Virus record (IMG/VR): IMGVR_UViG_3300034760_000020
Coordinates: 1-29,461 of that record
Direction: 5' to 3' (one strand)
Source: a virus
DNA length: 29,461 bases
Shown: positions 1-8,540 of the stretch, piece after piece
Layout of the letters: each line of letters begins with the position of its first letter
Numbering within the stretch: position 1 is the first letter of the stretch
The notes under the pieces: model-generated
Seen by the model: only the letters and a program-made list of their open reading frames with translations
The model's database searches: none
What the model was told of the DNA's origin: nothing
Made by a program: the position numbers and the translations under genes

Positions 1-2
1 CC

Positions 3-203
3 GGCGCCGTTGTCGATCTGGACGACGGCAGCGCCCGGTGGTTGGCCGAACGCGAGTACGTCGACCTGGTCGACCCCGACCCCAACCCGCCACGCCGTAA
101 GCGCCGGCAACGTGCCACCCCACCCGATCCGGTCACGCACAGTGAGGCATCGGGGGTGGGGGATGACCCCCCGGCCGACCCTTCCACCACCGGAACGTCA
201 TAG
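3..203 (+). CDS. Partial hypothetical phage protein (C-terminus only)
   Basis: The frame is open from the first base of the window and ends at TAG 201-203, giving the last 66 residues of a protein. The visible part starts with a short ordered stretch (AVVDLDDGSARWLAEREYV). This reads like the small fold of phage head-associated proteins in which a hydrophobic-Asp pair precedes an amphipathic helix. It then becomes a Pro/Arg- and Asp/Ser-rich disordered tail. It sits 85 bp upstream of the small terminase gene. I do not recognise the family; it does not resemble the HNH endonuclease that often occupies this place. Confidence 0.6.
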   Translation, partial: GAVVDLDDGSARWLAEREYVDLVDPDPNPPRRKRRQRATPPDPVTHSEASGVGDDPPADPSTTGTS

Positions 204-288
204 CACCGCTGATCTTGTACGGGTTTCGGCCCCGTGACCCTTCACCGACCGTAACCGCGCCCCGGGCGCCGAACACCGGGAGGGCAGC

Positions 289-720
289 ATGGGCGAGCGC
301 GGACCCGTACCCAAGCGGGCAGACCAGCGGCGGCGCCGCAACGGCGACGACCCGATCACCCGAGTTGCAGCGGGTACTCCGGTTGTGGCTCCGCTGCTGG
401 CCTTCCCGGCGCACCCGATCGCGCAAGACTGGTACGACTCCCTTGCCCGGTCGGGACAGGCGCGGTTCTTCGAGCCGTCGGACTGGCAGGCCGCCCGGCT
501 GGTCGCCTACGACCTGACCCGGCACCTGCACGCCGGGCGGGTGTCCGCGCAGATGCTCGCCGCCATCTGGTCCGCGATGGGCGACCTGCTGACCACCGAG
601 GCGTCCCGGCGTCGGGTCCGTATGGAGATCGACCGGACCACGACCGCCGAGGTCGACGCCGCGCAGGCGGCCAAGGTCGCCGTGATGGATGAGTACCGCC
701 GTGGCGTCGGCGCGTCGTGA
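289..720 (+). CDS. terS: Terminase small subunit
   Basis: This 143-residue protein would recognise phage DNA ends and recruit the large terminase to start packaging. The N-terminus MGERGPVPKRADQRRRRN is the basic Gly-Pro-Lys/Arg-rich opening common in P27-type small terminases of actinophages and HK97-like phages. The rest is mostly helical and ends in an acidic helix. The ATG at 289 follows a GGGAGGG site at 279-284. Its 3' end overlaps the large terminase reading frame by 32 bp, as expected for a translationally coupled pair. Identification rests on this N-terminus and on position; sequence similarity in this family is low. Confidence 0.85.
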   Translation: MGERGPVPKRADQRRRRNGDDPITRVAAGTPVVAPLLAFPAHPIAQDWYDSLARSGQARFFEPSDWQAARLVAYDLTRHLHAGRVSAQMLAAIWSAMGDLLTTEASRRRVRMEIDRTTTAEVDAAQAAKVAVMDEYRRGVGAS

Positions 721-2323
721 CGCCCTGGGCGCGGTGGTCACCGGACCGGTCGGGCTACCGGAACGCACCCTCGGGTGGGCCATTCTGGAATGGACGGTGG
801 AGTACCTGCGCCAGCCGGACGGCCCGGACGCCGGTACGCCGTGGCGGTTCACCCCGGAACAGGTGCACATCCTGCTGTGGTGGTACGCGGTCGACCCGCT
901 CGGCCGGTTCGTTTACCGCCGCGCTGTCATCCGCCGCAGCAAGGGATGGGGTAAAGACGCGTTCGCCGCCGCGCTGGTGTGCATCGAGTTCATCGGCCCA
1001 TGCCGCTTCGGTGGCTTCGACGCCGCCGGGCAGCCGGTCGCCATCGGCCACCCGAACCCGTGGGTGCAACTCGCCGCCGTGAACCTGACGCAGACCCGCA
1101 ACACGATGACGCTCATTCCCGGGATGCTGGCCCCGGCCGCGTTCGATGACCACGGCATCGACCTGGGCAAAGAGATCATCTATAGCCGGGTCGGTGGTCA
1201 AATCCAGTCGGTGACCTCCTCGCCGCTGGCGTTGGAGGGCGCCCGCCCGTCGCTGTTCATCGCCAACGAGACACAGCACTGGTTGGCCAACAACGACGGT
1301 CACGAGATGGCCCGGGTGGCGCGGCGCAACCTGGCCAAGTCCCGCGACGGCTCGGCCCGCATGGTCGAGATCACCAACGCGCACGAACCCGGGTTGAACT
1401 CCGTCGCCGAGCAGTCCTACGAGGCGCACCTAGCGATGGTCGAGGGCCGCACCCGAGGCCGGGGCCTGCTGTACGACTCCCGCGAAGCGCCACCGGAAAC
1501 CGACCTGAAAGACCCGGCCAGCCTGCGCGCCGGCCTGGTCGCCGCGTACGGCGATGCGACCTGGGCGAACCTGGACCGCCTGGCCGATGACATCTACGAC
1601 CCGAACACCCCCGCGTCGGAGTCCCGGCGGTTCTACCTGAACCAGATCACCGCCAGCGAGGACGCGTGGACCACCGGCCCGGAGTGGGAGGCCTGCGCCG
1701 TGGCCGACCAGTTCGCCCCGGGCGACGTGGTCGCGCTCGGCGGAGACTTCAGCCGCACCGACGACGCGACGGCGTTGGTGATCTGCCGGCTGTCTGACGG
1801 GTTGCTCGACCTGGCCGGGGTGTGGGAACGCCCGACCGGCCCCGCCGGGGACGGCTGGGAAGTCAACCGCGACCAGGTCGACGGCACCGTGGAACACGTC
1901 TTCGGCACGTACCAGGTGGTGGCGTTCTACGGCGACGTGGCCGGCTGGGAGTCCTACATCGACGTGTGGTCGGTGCGCTACCGCGACCGGCTCAAGGTCA
2001 AGGCGTCGCCCCGGTCGCTGGTCGGGTGGGACATGCGCGCCCGCACCTCGGAATTCACCCGGCGCGGCGCCGAGGCCACGCACGCCGCGATCCTCGACGG
2101 CACCCTCAAGCACACCGGGCACCCGGTGCTGCGCCGCCATGTGCTCAACGCGCGGCGCCGGCCGAACCGGTGGGGCGTGTCCTTCGGCAAGCCGCACCGC
2201 GAAAGCCCGCTGAAGTGCGACGGATTGGCCGCAGGGTGCCTCGCCCGGATGGCACGCCAAGACGCCCTCGCCGCCGGCATCGCTAACAATGACGCCCGTA
2301 CCGGACAGGTTTGGGCGTTCTGA
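689..2323 (+). CDS. terL: Terminase large subunit
   Basis: This is the ATP-driven DNA packaging motor and nuclease, 544 residues and full length for the family. The ATPase domain shows a Walker A variant RRSKGWGKD (about residues 82-90) and a Walker B stretch SLFIANE (188-194), the latter with Asn-Glu where many have Asp-Glu. The C-terminal RNase H-like nuclease domain shows LGGDFSRTDDA (about 350-360), FYGDVAGWE near 415 and a late KCDGLAAG, which supply the expected acidic metal ligands. I chose ATG 689. GTG 701 is also possible because neither start has a strong ribosome site, and coupling to the preceding gene is likely. Confidence 0.95.
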   Translation: MSTAVASARRDALGAVVTGPVGLPERTLGWAILEWTVEYLRQPDGPDAGTPWRFTPEQVHILLWWYAVDPLGRFVYRRAVIRRSKGWGKDAFAAALVCIEFIGPCRFGGFDAAGQPVAIGHPNPWVQLAAVNLTQTRNTMTLIPGMLAPAAFDDHGIDLGKEIIYSRVGGQIQSVTSSPLALEGARPSLFIANETQHWLANNDGHEMARVARRNLAKSRDGSARMVEITNAHEPGLNSVAEQSYEAHLAMVEGRTRGRGLLYDSREAPPETDLKDPASLRAGLVAAYGDATWANLDRLADDIYDPNTPASESRRFYLNQITASEDAWTTGPEWEACAVADQFAPGDVVALGGDFSRTDDATALVICRLSDGLLDLAGVWERPTGPAGDGWEVNRDQVDGTVEHVFGTYQVVAFYGDVAGWESYIDVWSVRYRDRLKVKASPRSLVGWDMRARTSEFTRRGAEATHAAILDGTLKHTGHPVLRRHVLNARRRPNRWGVSFGKPHRESPLKCDGLAAGCLARMARQDALAAGIANNDARTGQVWAF

Positions 2324-2431
2324 GTACCACAGGGGTCGCGGCCTGCCTTCCATGGCCAGGCATCTATCTGGAAGCCCGCTGTTAACCATCCGTCCAACTA
2401 CCGTCCACCAGGGAGTCATAAAGTCCGACTG

Positions 2432-2665
2432 GTGATGGCAACCCACAACAACTCCCATAACGGACGGTCCGGACCAGGTCAGCAAGGCAGCGACTCGCCA
2501 GCCCAAGATGGCCCACCAGAGCGCCCCGACGGCTCGACCGCCCAGCGCGAGGAGCCGATCGACACGCACGATCAACTAGATGATCAGCGAAAGGGAGACG
2601 CGGACCAACGGGAACGGGACACTGACGAACGATGGCGCTACGACTCCCATGACCCAGGTGAGTAA
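2432..2665 (+). CDS. Possible small hydrophilic protein
   Basis: This 77-residue ORF lies in the 414-bp gap between the large terminase and the portal. The product is almost entirely polar (Asp, Arg, Gln, Gly, Pro, His) with no hydrophobic core, so it would be disordered. GC at third positions is lower than in the flanking structural genes. The only GGAG (about 2411) is some 20 bases from the ATG, a poor ribosome site. An antisense frame is also open here. It may be a late-acquired small gene or a chance ORF. Nothing else coding was recognised in 2324-2737. Confidence 0.3.
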   Translation: MMATHNNSHNGRSGPGQQGSDSPAQDGPPERPDGSTAQREEPIDTHDQLDDQRKGDADQRERDTDERWRYDSHDPGE

Positions 2666-2737
2666 CCCGCCCAGTTAGACCGCCGTAACCACAACCCCGT
2701 CCGGGCACCTCGCTCATGAACCGGAGGGGGTGACCTG

Positions 2738-4096
2738 TTGCTCAACCAGCGCGACGCCGTCGACACCGCCGCCCGCATCCTGCCGATGTACCGCGCGGAG
2801 TTGGACCGGCTGGACAAGATCGACCGGTACCTGAGCAACGAGCACGATGGCCCGTACATGCCCCGGTCGGCCAGCACCGAGTACAAGCTGCTCGCCAAGC
2901 GGGCGCGGACCAACCTGCTACCCCTGGTCGTCAACGGCGTGGCCCAAGCCCTGTACGTGGAGGGTTACCGGCGCTCCGACGGTGGCGACCAGGCGCAGGC
3001 GTGGCAGTGGTGGCAGGCCAACGGCCTTGACGCCCGGCAGTCCGCGATCCACCGGGCGGCGCTGTCCTACGGCACCGCGTACGTCACGGTGACCGCCGGG
3101 GTGGACGACCTGGGCGCCCGGCTGCCGGTCATCCGGGGGGTGTCACCTCGGCGGATGTTCGCCGTGTATGACGACGTGACCGCCGATGACTGGCCCCAGT
3201 TCGCTTTGCGGGTGGACCCGTCACAGGTTGGCTCCGACCGGCGCCTACTGCTGCGCCTGTATGACGACACGGCCGTGTACTTCCTGTCGGTTGACGCGTC
3301 CGGCGACCGCCCGGAGTACATCGAAACCCGCCGGCACGACATCGGGTTGTGCCCGGTGGTGGCGTTCCGCGACGTGCCCGACTTGGAAGGCCGCGCCCCG
3401 GGACAGGTGGAGCCGCTGATCCCGGTACAGGACCGGATCAATCAAACCGTCTTTGATCTGCTGGTCGCGCAGACGTTCGGCAGCTTCAAGGTCCGGCACG
3501 TCTCCGGGATGGCGCCGCAGCTCGACGCCAACGGCAACCCCAAACCCCTCGCGGTTGACCAGCGCCGGTTCCTGATGGCCGCCGACCCGGATACCCGCTT
3601 CGGGCAGCTCGATGAAACCGACCTGCGGCCCCTGCTGGACTCGGCCGACGCCGGGATGCGGCACATGGCCGTGATCTCGCAGACCCCGCCACAAGACCTC
3701 CTCGGGCAACTCGCCAACCTGTCCGCCGACGCGTTGACCGCCGCCCGCGACGGGCAGACCCGCAAGCGCGTGGAGTGTGAGCACATTTTCGGAGAGGCGT
3801 GGGAGCAGTCGTTGCGGCTGGCCGCCTACCTCGGCGGGGACACCGACGGCGCCCGGGACCGCTCCGCACAGGTCGCCTGGCGTGACGTGGAGGCCCGTTC
3901 GCTTGCGCAGGTCGCCGACGCCCTCGGCAAGATCGCCACCATGCTCGGCGTGCCGGTGGAGGCGCTGTGGCAGCGCATCCCCGGCGTGACCGCCACCGAC
4001 CTCGCGGAATGGCGCCGGCTCCGGCAAGCCGAGCAGGCCGCCGACCCGATGCGCCGCCTGGCCGACACCGTCGACCGGCAAGCCACCCCCACGTAG
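2738..4096 (+). CDS. Portal protein
   Basis: The portal forms the dodecameric ring at the capsid vertex through which DNA is packaged and ejected. The 452-residue product fits the SPP1 gp6-like portal family (Phage_prot_Gp6 type). It has an N-terminal helical part, a central core with PVIRGVSPRRMFAVYDD and LCPVVAFRDVPDLEGRAPGQ, then an IPVQDRINQTVFDLL helix typical of these portals, and a helical C-terminus. The start is TTG 2738, placed seven bases after a strong GGAGGGGG site (2723-2730). It lies directly between terminase and the MuF-like gene, which is the canonical order. Confidence 0.94.
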   Translation: MLNQRDAVDTAARILPMYRAELDRLDKIDRYLSNEHDGPYMPRSASTEYKLLAKRARTNLLPLVVNGVAQALYVEGYRRSDGGDQAQAWQWWQANGLDARQSAIHRAALSYGTAYVTVTAGVDDLGARLPVIRGVSPRRMFAVYDDVTADDWPQFALRVDPSQVGSDRRLLLRLYDDTAVYFLSVDASGDRPEYIETRRHDIGLCPVVAFRDVPDLEGRAPGQVEPLIPVQDRINQTVFDLLVAQTFGSFKVRHVSGMAPQLDANGNPKPLAVDQRRFLMAADPDTRFGQLDETDLRPLLDSADAGMRHMAVISQTPPQDLLGQLANLSADALTAARDGQTRKRVECEHIFGEAWEQSLRLAAYLGGDTDGARDRSAQVAWRDVEARSLAQVADALGKIATMLGVPVEALWQRIPGVTATDLAEWRRLRQAEQAADPMRRLADTVDRQATPT

Positions 4097-4111
4097 CGGA
4101 GGTGAGCGCCG

Positions 4112-5866
4112 GTGCCGATCTCCACCACCGGCGCCGCGCTCACCACCAAGCACCGCCGCGACCAGGCCAACATCCGCGCCGCGTTCGGCGTGGACTTCCT
4201 CACCGCCTGGCGCCTGCTCGACCCCTTCCAGCTCGACCCCACAACGGCGGCATGGCTGGCCGTGGTCGAGCAGCTCGTCAGCGGATGGCGCCGCACCTCA
4301 GCGACGACAACCGCCGGTTACTACACGGCGCACCGTGGCGCCGAACTGGCCGCGCTCGACACCGACCAGGCGCCGCCGCTGCGCCTGGTGGTGGACGGCG
4401 GGCCGGACCCGGCGGCGCTGCGGACCTCGCTGCTGGTCACCGGACCGGTCACGATCAAACGCCTGTCCGGGCACGGCGTCCCGGTGCCGGAGGCGGCGCG
4501 GGTCGCCGCCGTGCGCGCGGAAGCCGCCGCCGCCCGTCACGTCCTCGACGGCGGACGCGCCACCATGCGGGCCACGATCGCCGCCGACCCGGTCGCGCTC
4601 GGCTGGGCGCGGGTGACCGATGCTAACCCGTGCTGGCTGTGCGCGATGGCCGCCAGCCGGGGACCGGTCTACAAGACCCGCGACACCGCCCTGTTCCTCG
4701 ACAGAACCGGCGGGCAACCGTGGCACGACGGGTGCGGCTGCACAGCGGAACCGATCTACTCCCGCGACGCGGACTGGCCCGGCGATGGGCGGAACTGGGC
4801 GCGGCTGTGGGAGGAAGCGACCGCCGGACTGTCCGGGGAGGAAGCCCGCCGCGCGTTCCGTCGGGCCGTGGACGCCCAGCGCGGAACCGGAACACCGACC
4901 GGAACCGGCATCGACCGTGCCCCGGACGGAACCGGAACCGCAGCGACACGCGACCCGGAACCGGAACCGACCCCCCAGCGGCCGACGGAACCGGAAGCGG
5001 AAGCAGGCACGGAGGCGGAACCGGAAGGTGGCCGCGCTGACTGGGCGGAACCGGAACCGGACCCGCTGGGCGGCATTGACCTGGCGGAACTGTCCGACGA
5101 GGAACTGTTCGACCTGTTCGGGGAAGTGTCCGCCCAGGACGATCCGCCGGAATCGGCGCTGTGGGCGCTCGACGCCGAGATGGCCCGGCGGGAGGAAGCC
5201 GCCGCCCCGCCACCGCCGGCGGAATCCGATCCGCTCGACGGGGTCGACCTGGCGGAACTGGCCGAGGATGAGCTGTACCGGCTGTGGAACGCCCACCCGC
5301 ACCGGGCCGACACCGTCGCCGCGATCGGGGCGGAACTCGACCGCCGCGACCAGGCCGCCGCCACCTCGTCCGCTCCGCTGCTGGACGACGACGACGCGGA
5401 ACTGACCGAGGAACAACGGCGCGTTGACGACCTGGTCGCCCGGGGCTGGGACTACCTCGACGCGTACGCCGAGGTGTACCAGCACGACCCGGCAGAGCTG
5501 GCCCGCCAGCAACGCGCCGCCGCGCTGGACGCCGACCGGCGGGCCGGGGAAACCCGCGACCAGACCGCCCGGCGCATGTACGACGAATGGGTCCGCACGC
5601 AGCTACTCGCCGCCGAGGACGCCACACGCGGGAACCTGCTCACCAAGGCGGCGCAGGCCGCCGGCATCAAGGCAGTGGAACTGTTCTCCGGTCCGGCCGC
5701 GCGTGCCCGCAAGTGGGCAAGCGAGGACCTGAAACGATGGTGGGCCGACGGCAACCCCCGGCTGACCTACACGGAGTTTCGCGCCGAACTGCTGGGCCGC
5801 GACACCGACCGCCAGGCCGCCGAGCTGATCCGCGCACAGGGCAACGACAGGGATTTCGGACTATGA
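4112..5866 (+). CDS. MuF-like minor head protein with repetitive C-terminal extension
   Basis: This 584-residue minor capsid/head morphogenesis protein starts at GTG 4112 behind GCGGAGGTGAG, 15 bases after the portal stop. Residues 1-170 are the helical N-terminal part. A zinc-binding MuF signature follows: CWLC at 174-177 and WHDGCGC at 204-210 (Cys174, Cys177, His205, Cys208, Cys210). Residues about 255-320 are a Glu-Pro-rich linker. Two related DLAEL repeats occupy 317-364 and 373-416. The rest is a charged helical tail to the stop. MuF proteins bind the portal and are packaged in the head; some carry fused effector domains at the C-terminus. I see no recognisable toxin or protease domain in this tail. 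Confidence 0.85.
   Translation: MPISTTGAALTTKHRRDQANIRAAFGVDFLTAWRLLDPFQLDPTTAAWLAVVEQLVSGWRRTSATTTAGYYTAHRGAELAALDTDQAPPLRLVVDGGPDPAALRTSLLVTGPVTIKRLSGHGVPVPEAARVAAVRAEAAAARHVLDGGRATMRATIAADPVALGWARVTDANPCWLCAMAASRGPVYKTRDTALFLDRTGGQPWHDGCGCTAEPIYSRDADWPGDGRNWARLWEEATAGLSGEEARRAFRRAVDAQRGTGTPTGTGIDRAPDGTGTAATRDPEPEPTPQRPTEPEAEAGTEAEPEGGRADWAEPEPDPLGGIDLAELSDEELFDLFGEVSAQDDPPESALWALDAEMARREEAAAPPPPAESDPLDGVDLAELAEDELYRLWNAHPHRADTVAAIGAELDRRDQAAATSSAPLLDDDDAELTEEQRRVDDLVARGWDYLDAYAEVYQHDPAELARQQRAAALDADRRAGETRDQTARRMYDEWVRTQLLAAEDATRGNLLTKAAQAAGIKAVELFSGPAARARKWASEDLKRWWADGNPRLTYTEFRAELLGRDTDRQAAELIRAQGNDRDFGL
4876..5062 (+). repeat. GGAACCGGA-type low-complexity tract
   Basis: The nonamer GGAACCGGA and near-copies recur about a dozen times in this stretch, inside the MuF-like gene. 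In frame they encode Glu-Pro-Glu and, in shifted positions, Gly-Thr-Gly runs. The tract forms the flexible linker between the zinc-binding domain and the DLAEL repeats. Such tracts expand and contract by slippage, so length should vary among related phages. Confidence 0.75.
5060..5359 (+). repeat. Two diverged copies of a DLAEL protein repeat
   Basis: Within the MuF-like protein, residues 317-364 (nt 5060-5203) and 373-416 (nt 5228-5359) align as DPLGGIDLAELSDEEL and DPLDGVDLAELAEDEL. Each is followed by a shared pattern ending in (D/E)AEM-ARREE or GAELDRRDQ. An eight-residue linker separates them. The copies differ at many positions, so the duplication is old or the repeats were acquired as a pair. 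Confidence 0.8.
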
Positions 5867-6054
5867 CCATGCCGACCAGGCTCGAACGGTTCCGCGCCGC
5901 GCGCGCCGCCCGCTTCGCCGCCACCCGCGCCATGCCGATCACGGCCTGCCCGTACCGCATCGACGGCGACGCCCGACAACGCGTCCTCGTGCTCGTGTTC
6001 GTCCGCGAGTACCTGCGGCACCGCCCGGCAGACCCGGGCGACACCGCCATCTAG
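5863..6054 (+). CDS. 63-aa basic protein, Rmf/CrpP-like motif
   Basis: The ATG at 5863 overlaps the MuF stop (ATGA), a clear sign of translational coupling. The product has a basic N-terminal helix (RLERFRAARAARFAATRA) and then ACPYRIDGDARQRVLVLVFVREYLRH. The Cys/Asn-Pro-Tyr turn followed by an Arg-rich helix ending in a Tyr recalls the ribosome modulation factor/CrpP fold seen in small phage proteins. That resemblance is weak and is my inference. It could equally be a head decoration or host-takeover protein. It lies just before a strong hairpin that separates it from the scaffold gene. Confidence 0.75.
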   Translation: MTMPTRLERFRAARAARFAATRAMPITACPYRIDGDARQRVLVLVFVREYLRHRPADPGDTAI

Positions 6055-6066
6055 CACGCACGACGC

Positions 6067-6101
6067 GCGAGCCCCGTACCGCAGGCCGGTACGGGGCTCG
6101 C
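6067..6101 (+). terminator. Perfect 14-bp hairpin after the MuF operon segment
   Basis: GCGAGCCCCGTACC (6067-6080) pairs perfectly with 6088-6101 around the loop gcaggcc. There is no T-tract, which is usual for actinobacterial terminators. In a late operon it may act as a partial terminator or an RNA-processing barrier that sets the ratio of capsid to portal mRNA. Confidence 0.75.
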
Positions 6102-6145
6102 GGCGTATCCGCACACACCCACCACGCCCCAGGAGGGCCAACGCC

Positions 6146-6715
6146 ATGAGCGACACCAACACCGGCCAGGAGCCAACCGACACCACCCCGCTCGGGAGCG
6201 ACCCGGCTGGCACCGACGAGCGGCGCCCGCCGTGGGAGCGCACCGGCGAACCGTTCGACCCGGCCCGCGCGTGGTCGCTGATCGAGCGGCTACGCGGTGA
6301 CCTGGCCACCGCCCGCACCAGCGGACGGCCCGCACCGACCCTGACCCCGACCGCGACCACGCCGACCACCGCACCAGCGGCCCCGTCCGCACCCGTGCAG
6401 CCGACCGCGCCCAGCGGACAGCCGGGCGACGTTGGCGACCAGGTCGCCGCGCTGCGCGCCGAGCTGACCCGCGAACGGCTGGCCCGCCGCTACGGGCTGG
6501 ATGACGACCTGGTCGACCTGCTCGGCACGGGCAGCGACGAGCAGATCGAGGCCCGCGCCAAGACCCTTGCCGACCGGCTCAGCAAGCCGGGCGCGTCCGG
6601 CTCGCCGGTGCCGCGCCGCCCGATCGAGCAGTTGCGCGGCGGCGCCGACCCGACCAGCGACCCGGAGGAAACCGACCCGGAAAAGCTCGCCGCGAAGATC
6701 CGCCGCCGCTTCTGA
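6146..6715 (+). CDS. Capsid scaffolding protein
   Basis: Scaffold proteins guide coat assembly and then leave or are degraded. This 189-residue protein begins at ATG 6146 after AGGAGGG. It has a disordered Thr/Pro/Ala-rich first half. A helical segment follows (GDQVAALRAELTRERLARRYGL, about 92-113, a predicted coiled coil). A second short helix DEQIEARAKTLADRL comes next, and the protein ends in the basic AAKIRRRF, the type of C-terminal basic end that binds coat in scaffolds. Position immediately before the major capsid gene supports the call. Confidence 0.85.
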   Translation: MSDTNTGQEPTDTTPLGSDPAGTDERRPPWERTGEPFDPARAWSLIERLRGDLATARTSGRPAPTLTPTATTPTTAPAAPSAPVQPTAPSGQPGDVGDQVAALRAELTRERLARRYGLDDDLVDLLGTGSDEQIEARAKTLADRLSKPGASGSPVPRRPIEQLRGGADPTSDPEETDPEKLAAKIRRRF

Positions 6716-6793
6716 CCCCACCCCACCGCACGGCGAGATGCCCGCCACGGCAGCCGGTACGCGGACACCCCTTGACCCCATTGGAGGTACGCC

Positions 6794-7717
6794 GTGGCGA
6801 ACGCATTCCTCAAGCCGACCGTCATCGCCCGCACCGCGCTCGGGCTGTTGCAGCGCGAAATCGTCCTCCCGGCCCTGGTGTGGCGCGACGCGGTCGCGGA
6901 CTTCACCGGCGCCCAGGGCGACACGGTCACGCTGCGGGTACCGGCGCGGCTGACCGCCCGCACGATGCCGATGCGCGACCGCACCAACCCGATCGTCGTG
7001 GACGAGCTGACCGAAACCAAGGTCGACGTCTCCCTCGACACGCACGTCTACAACGCCGTCGCGGTCACCGACGAGGAACTGACCCTCGACATCTCCGATT
7101 TCGGCACGCAGGTGTTGCAGCCGCAGATCCGCGCGGTGGCCGAGGGCCTGGAGAACCAGCTCGCCGCCGAGATGGTCGCCGCCTCCTACGCGACGACGGT
7201 GACCGTGGACCGGGCCAAGCCGGAGGACACCGTCGTGGACGCCCGCGCCGCGCTCAACAAGGCCAACGTCCCGATGGGTGACCGGTTCCTCGTGCTTGGC
7301 GCGGACATGGAATCGGTGTTCCTCAAGGCCGAAGGACTCAAGAAGGCCGACGAGTCCGGTTCGGACTCCGCGCTGCGCGAGGCGTCCCTGGGCCGTATCC
7401 GGGGGTTCGGGACGTACGTGTCCAACGCCATCCCCGCCAACGTCGGATACGCGTTCCACCGCTCGGCGTACGTCCTCGGGATGCGCGCCCCGGTAGTGCC
7501 CGACGGCGCCGCGTTCGGCCGGTCGGAGTCCTACGCCGGTATGTCGATGCGCTGGCTGCGTGACTACGACGCCCTGTTCCTGCGGGACCGCTCCGTGGTG
7601 AGCGTGTTCACCGGCACCAACCATGTCGCCGACGGCGCGGACGGCCCCGACGCCGGCACCGCCCCCGACTTCGTCCGCGCGGTCAAGCTGGTCCTGCCCG
7701 CCTCGTCCCCGTCCTGA
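6794..7717 (+). CDS. Major capsid protein
   Basis: This 307-residue protein is the shell subunit. It starts at GTG 6794 after TTGGAGGT (6781-6788). The sequence shows an N-terminal LKPTVIARTALGLLQREI helix and a beta-rich GAQGDTVTLRVP segment. A long central stretch (TDEELTLDISDFGTQVLQPQ) leads into the spine-helix-like region AVAEGLENQLAAEMV, and a C-terminal SMRWLRDYDALFLRDRSVVSVFTG follows. This pattern fits HK97-fold coat proteins of the P22 coat-like family in actinophages. There is no obvious N-terminal delta domain, so assembly relies on the separate scaffold upstream. Confidence 0.93.
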   Translation: MANAFLKPTVIARTALGLLQREIVLPALVWRDAVADFTGAQGDTVTLRVPARLTARTMPMRDRTNPIVVDELTETKVDVSLDTHVYNAVAVTDEELTLDISDFGTQVLQPQIRAVAEGLENQLAAEMVAASYATTVTVDRAKPEDTVVDARAALNKANVPMGDRFLVLGADMESVFLKAEGLKKADESGSDSALREASLGRIRGFGTYVSNAIPANVGYAFHRSAYVLGMRAPVVPDGAAFGRSESYAGMSMRWLRDYDALFLRDRSVVSVFTGTNHVADGADGPDAGTAPDFVRAVKLVLPASSPS

Positions 7718-7734
7718 CAGATCGGGGGCGTGTG

Positions 7735-8217
7735 ATGGACCTGCCCCGCCTCGCGGCGCTCGACGCGTTGCTGTCACGCGTGGCCCGCCCGCTGTCCGCC
7801 GCGCAGCGCGGGCGGGCCGAGGCGCTGCTTGATGACATCTCCGCTGAGGTCCGCGACGCCACTGGCCGGACCTGGACCCTGCCGGACGGCACCCTGGACC
7901 CGGCGCGGCCGGCGCTGCTGGCTGTGGTGGTGCTCCGGGCTGCGAAACGGGCGCTGGACAACCCGAGCGAGCTGGCCGCCGAAACGGTCGGGGACTACTC
8001 CCGCCGCTTCGCCGACCAGGCCGACACCGGCGGGCAGCGGGGTGGGGTGTATCTGAGCGCGGGTGAGCGGCGGATGCTCGCCGCGCTGACCGGCGGGGGT
8101 GACCTCGTCTCGGTGCCCGTCATCCGGGACGTGAGCGTGTCCGACACGGTGTGGGTCCGTGACCAGTACGGCGGCGATGCCCTGCCGTGGCTGACTGGGG
8201 AGGAGGCCGGGCGGTGA
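7735..8217 (+). CDS. Head-tail connector (adaptor) protein
   Basis: The protein is 160 residues from ATG 7735; a GTG at 7732 adds one residue. It is mainly helical in its first 90 residues (DLPRLAALDALLSRVARPLS, VLRAAKRALDNPSELAAETVGDYS). This is the usual composition of the gp6/gp15-like adaptor ring that binds beneath the portal, including the helix-loop carrying a Gly-Asp-Tyr/Ser motif. It is the first of four small coupled genes between capsid and major tail protein. Its last codons overlap the next gene (GTGA). Confidence 0.82.
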   Translation: MDLPRLAALDALLSRVARPLSAAQRGRAEALLDDISAEVRDATGRTWTLPDGTLDPARPALLAVVVLRAAKRALDNPSELAAETVGDYSRRFADQADTGGQRGGVYLSAGERRMLAALTGGGDLVSVPVIRDVSVSDTVWVRDQYGGDALPWLTGEEAGR

Positions 8218-8540
8218 TCCTGCCGCACGCGCTGATCGTGCATCCGTCGGAGCTGACCACCGACGGCGACGGCAACCCGGTGCGGGTGCCGGCCCGGGTA
8301 GGGGTGCCGGCCGCCGGTTACGTCCAGCCGGTCACCTCCACCGAGGACACCGCCGCCGGGCAGGCGTCGGAGTCCCGGCACGTCGCGTACCTCGACCCCG
8401 ACACCCCGCGCCTCGACGCGTTCTCCCGCGTGCTGGTCGACGGCCTCGCCTACGAAACCGTGGGCGAGGCGCTGTGGTTCGCCAACCCGGAGGCCACCGT
8501 CACGTACTGGCGGGTGACGCTGCGGAAGGTGGGCGGCTGA
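8214..8540 (+). CDS. Head closure / stopper protein
   Basis: This 108-residue beta-rich protein starts at GTG 8214 within a GTGA overlap with the adaptor stop. It is preceded by GGGGAGGAGG. Features include PARVGVPAAGYVQPVTSTED, DAFSRVLVDGLAYETVGEAL and a final YWRVTLRKV strand. The small beta-barrel character and position match head-closure proteins (SPP1 gp16 / HK97 gp7-like), which plug the connector after packaging. An upstream in-frame ATG at 8187 is less likely because it would overlap the adaptor by 31 bp and has no ribosome site. Confidence 0.78.
   Translation: MILPHALIVHPSELTTDGDGNPVRVPARVGVPAAGYVQPVTSTEDTAAGQASESRHVAYLDPDTPRLDAFSRVLVDGLAYETVGEALWFANPEATVTYWRVTLRKVGG

Noticed and set aside
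1430-2575. Long leftward ORF of 381 residues opposite the large terminase gene
   Set aside because: It is rich in Gly/Val/Arg/His, has no domain pattern, and mirrors a well-supported terminase reading frame. Long antisense ORFs are expected at this GC content.
4876-5062. CRISPR-like array from the repeated GGAACCGGA units
   Set aside because: Units are nine bases, directly adjacent or overlapping, lack spacers and encode an in-frame Glu-Pro linker.
6290-7777. Leftward 495-residue ORF over scaffold and capsid genes
   Set aside because: It is a shadow of two clear structural genes, with His/Gly/Arg/Val-rich random composition.
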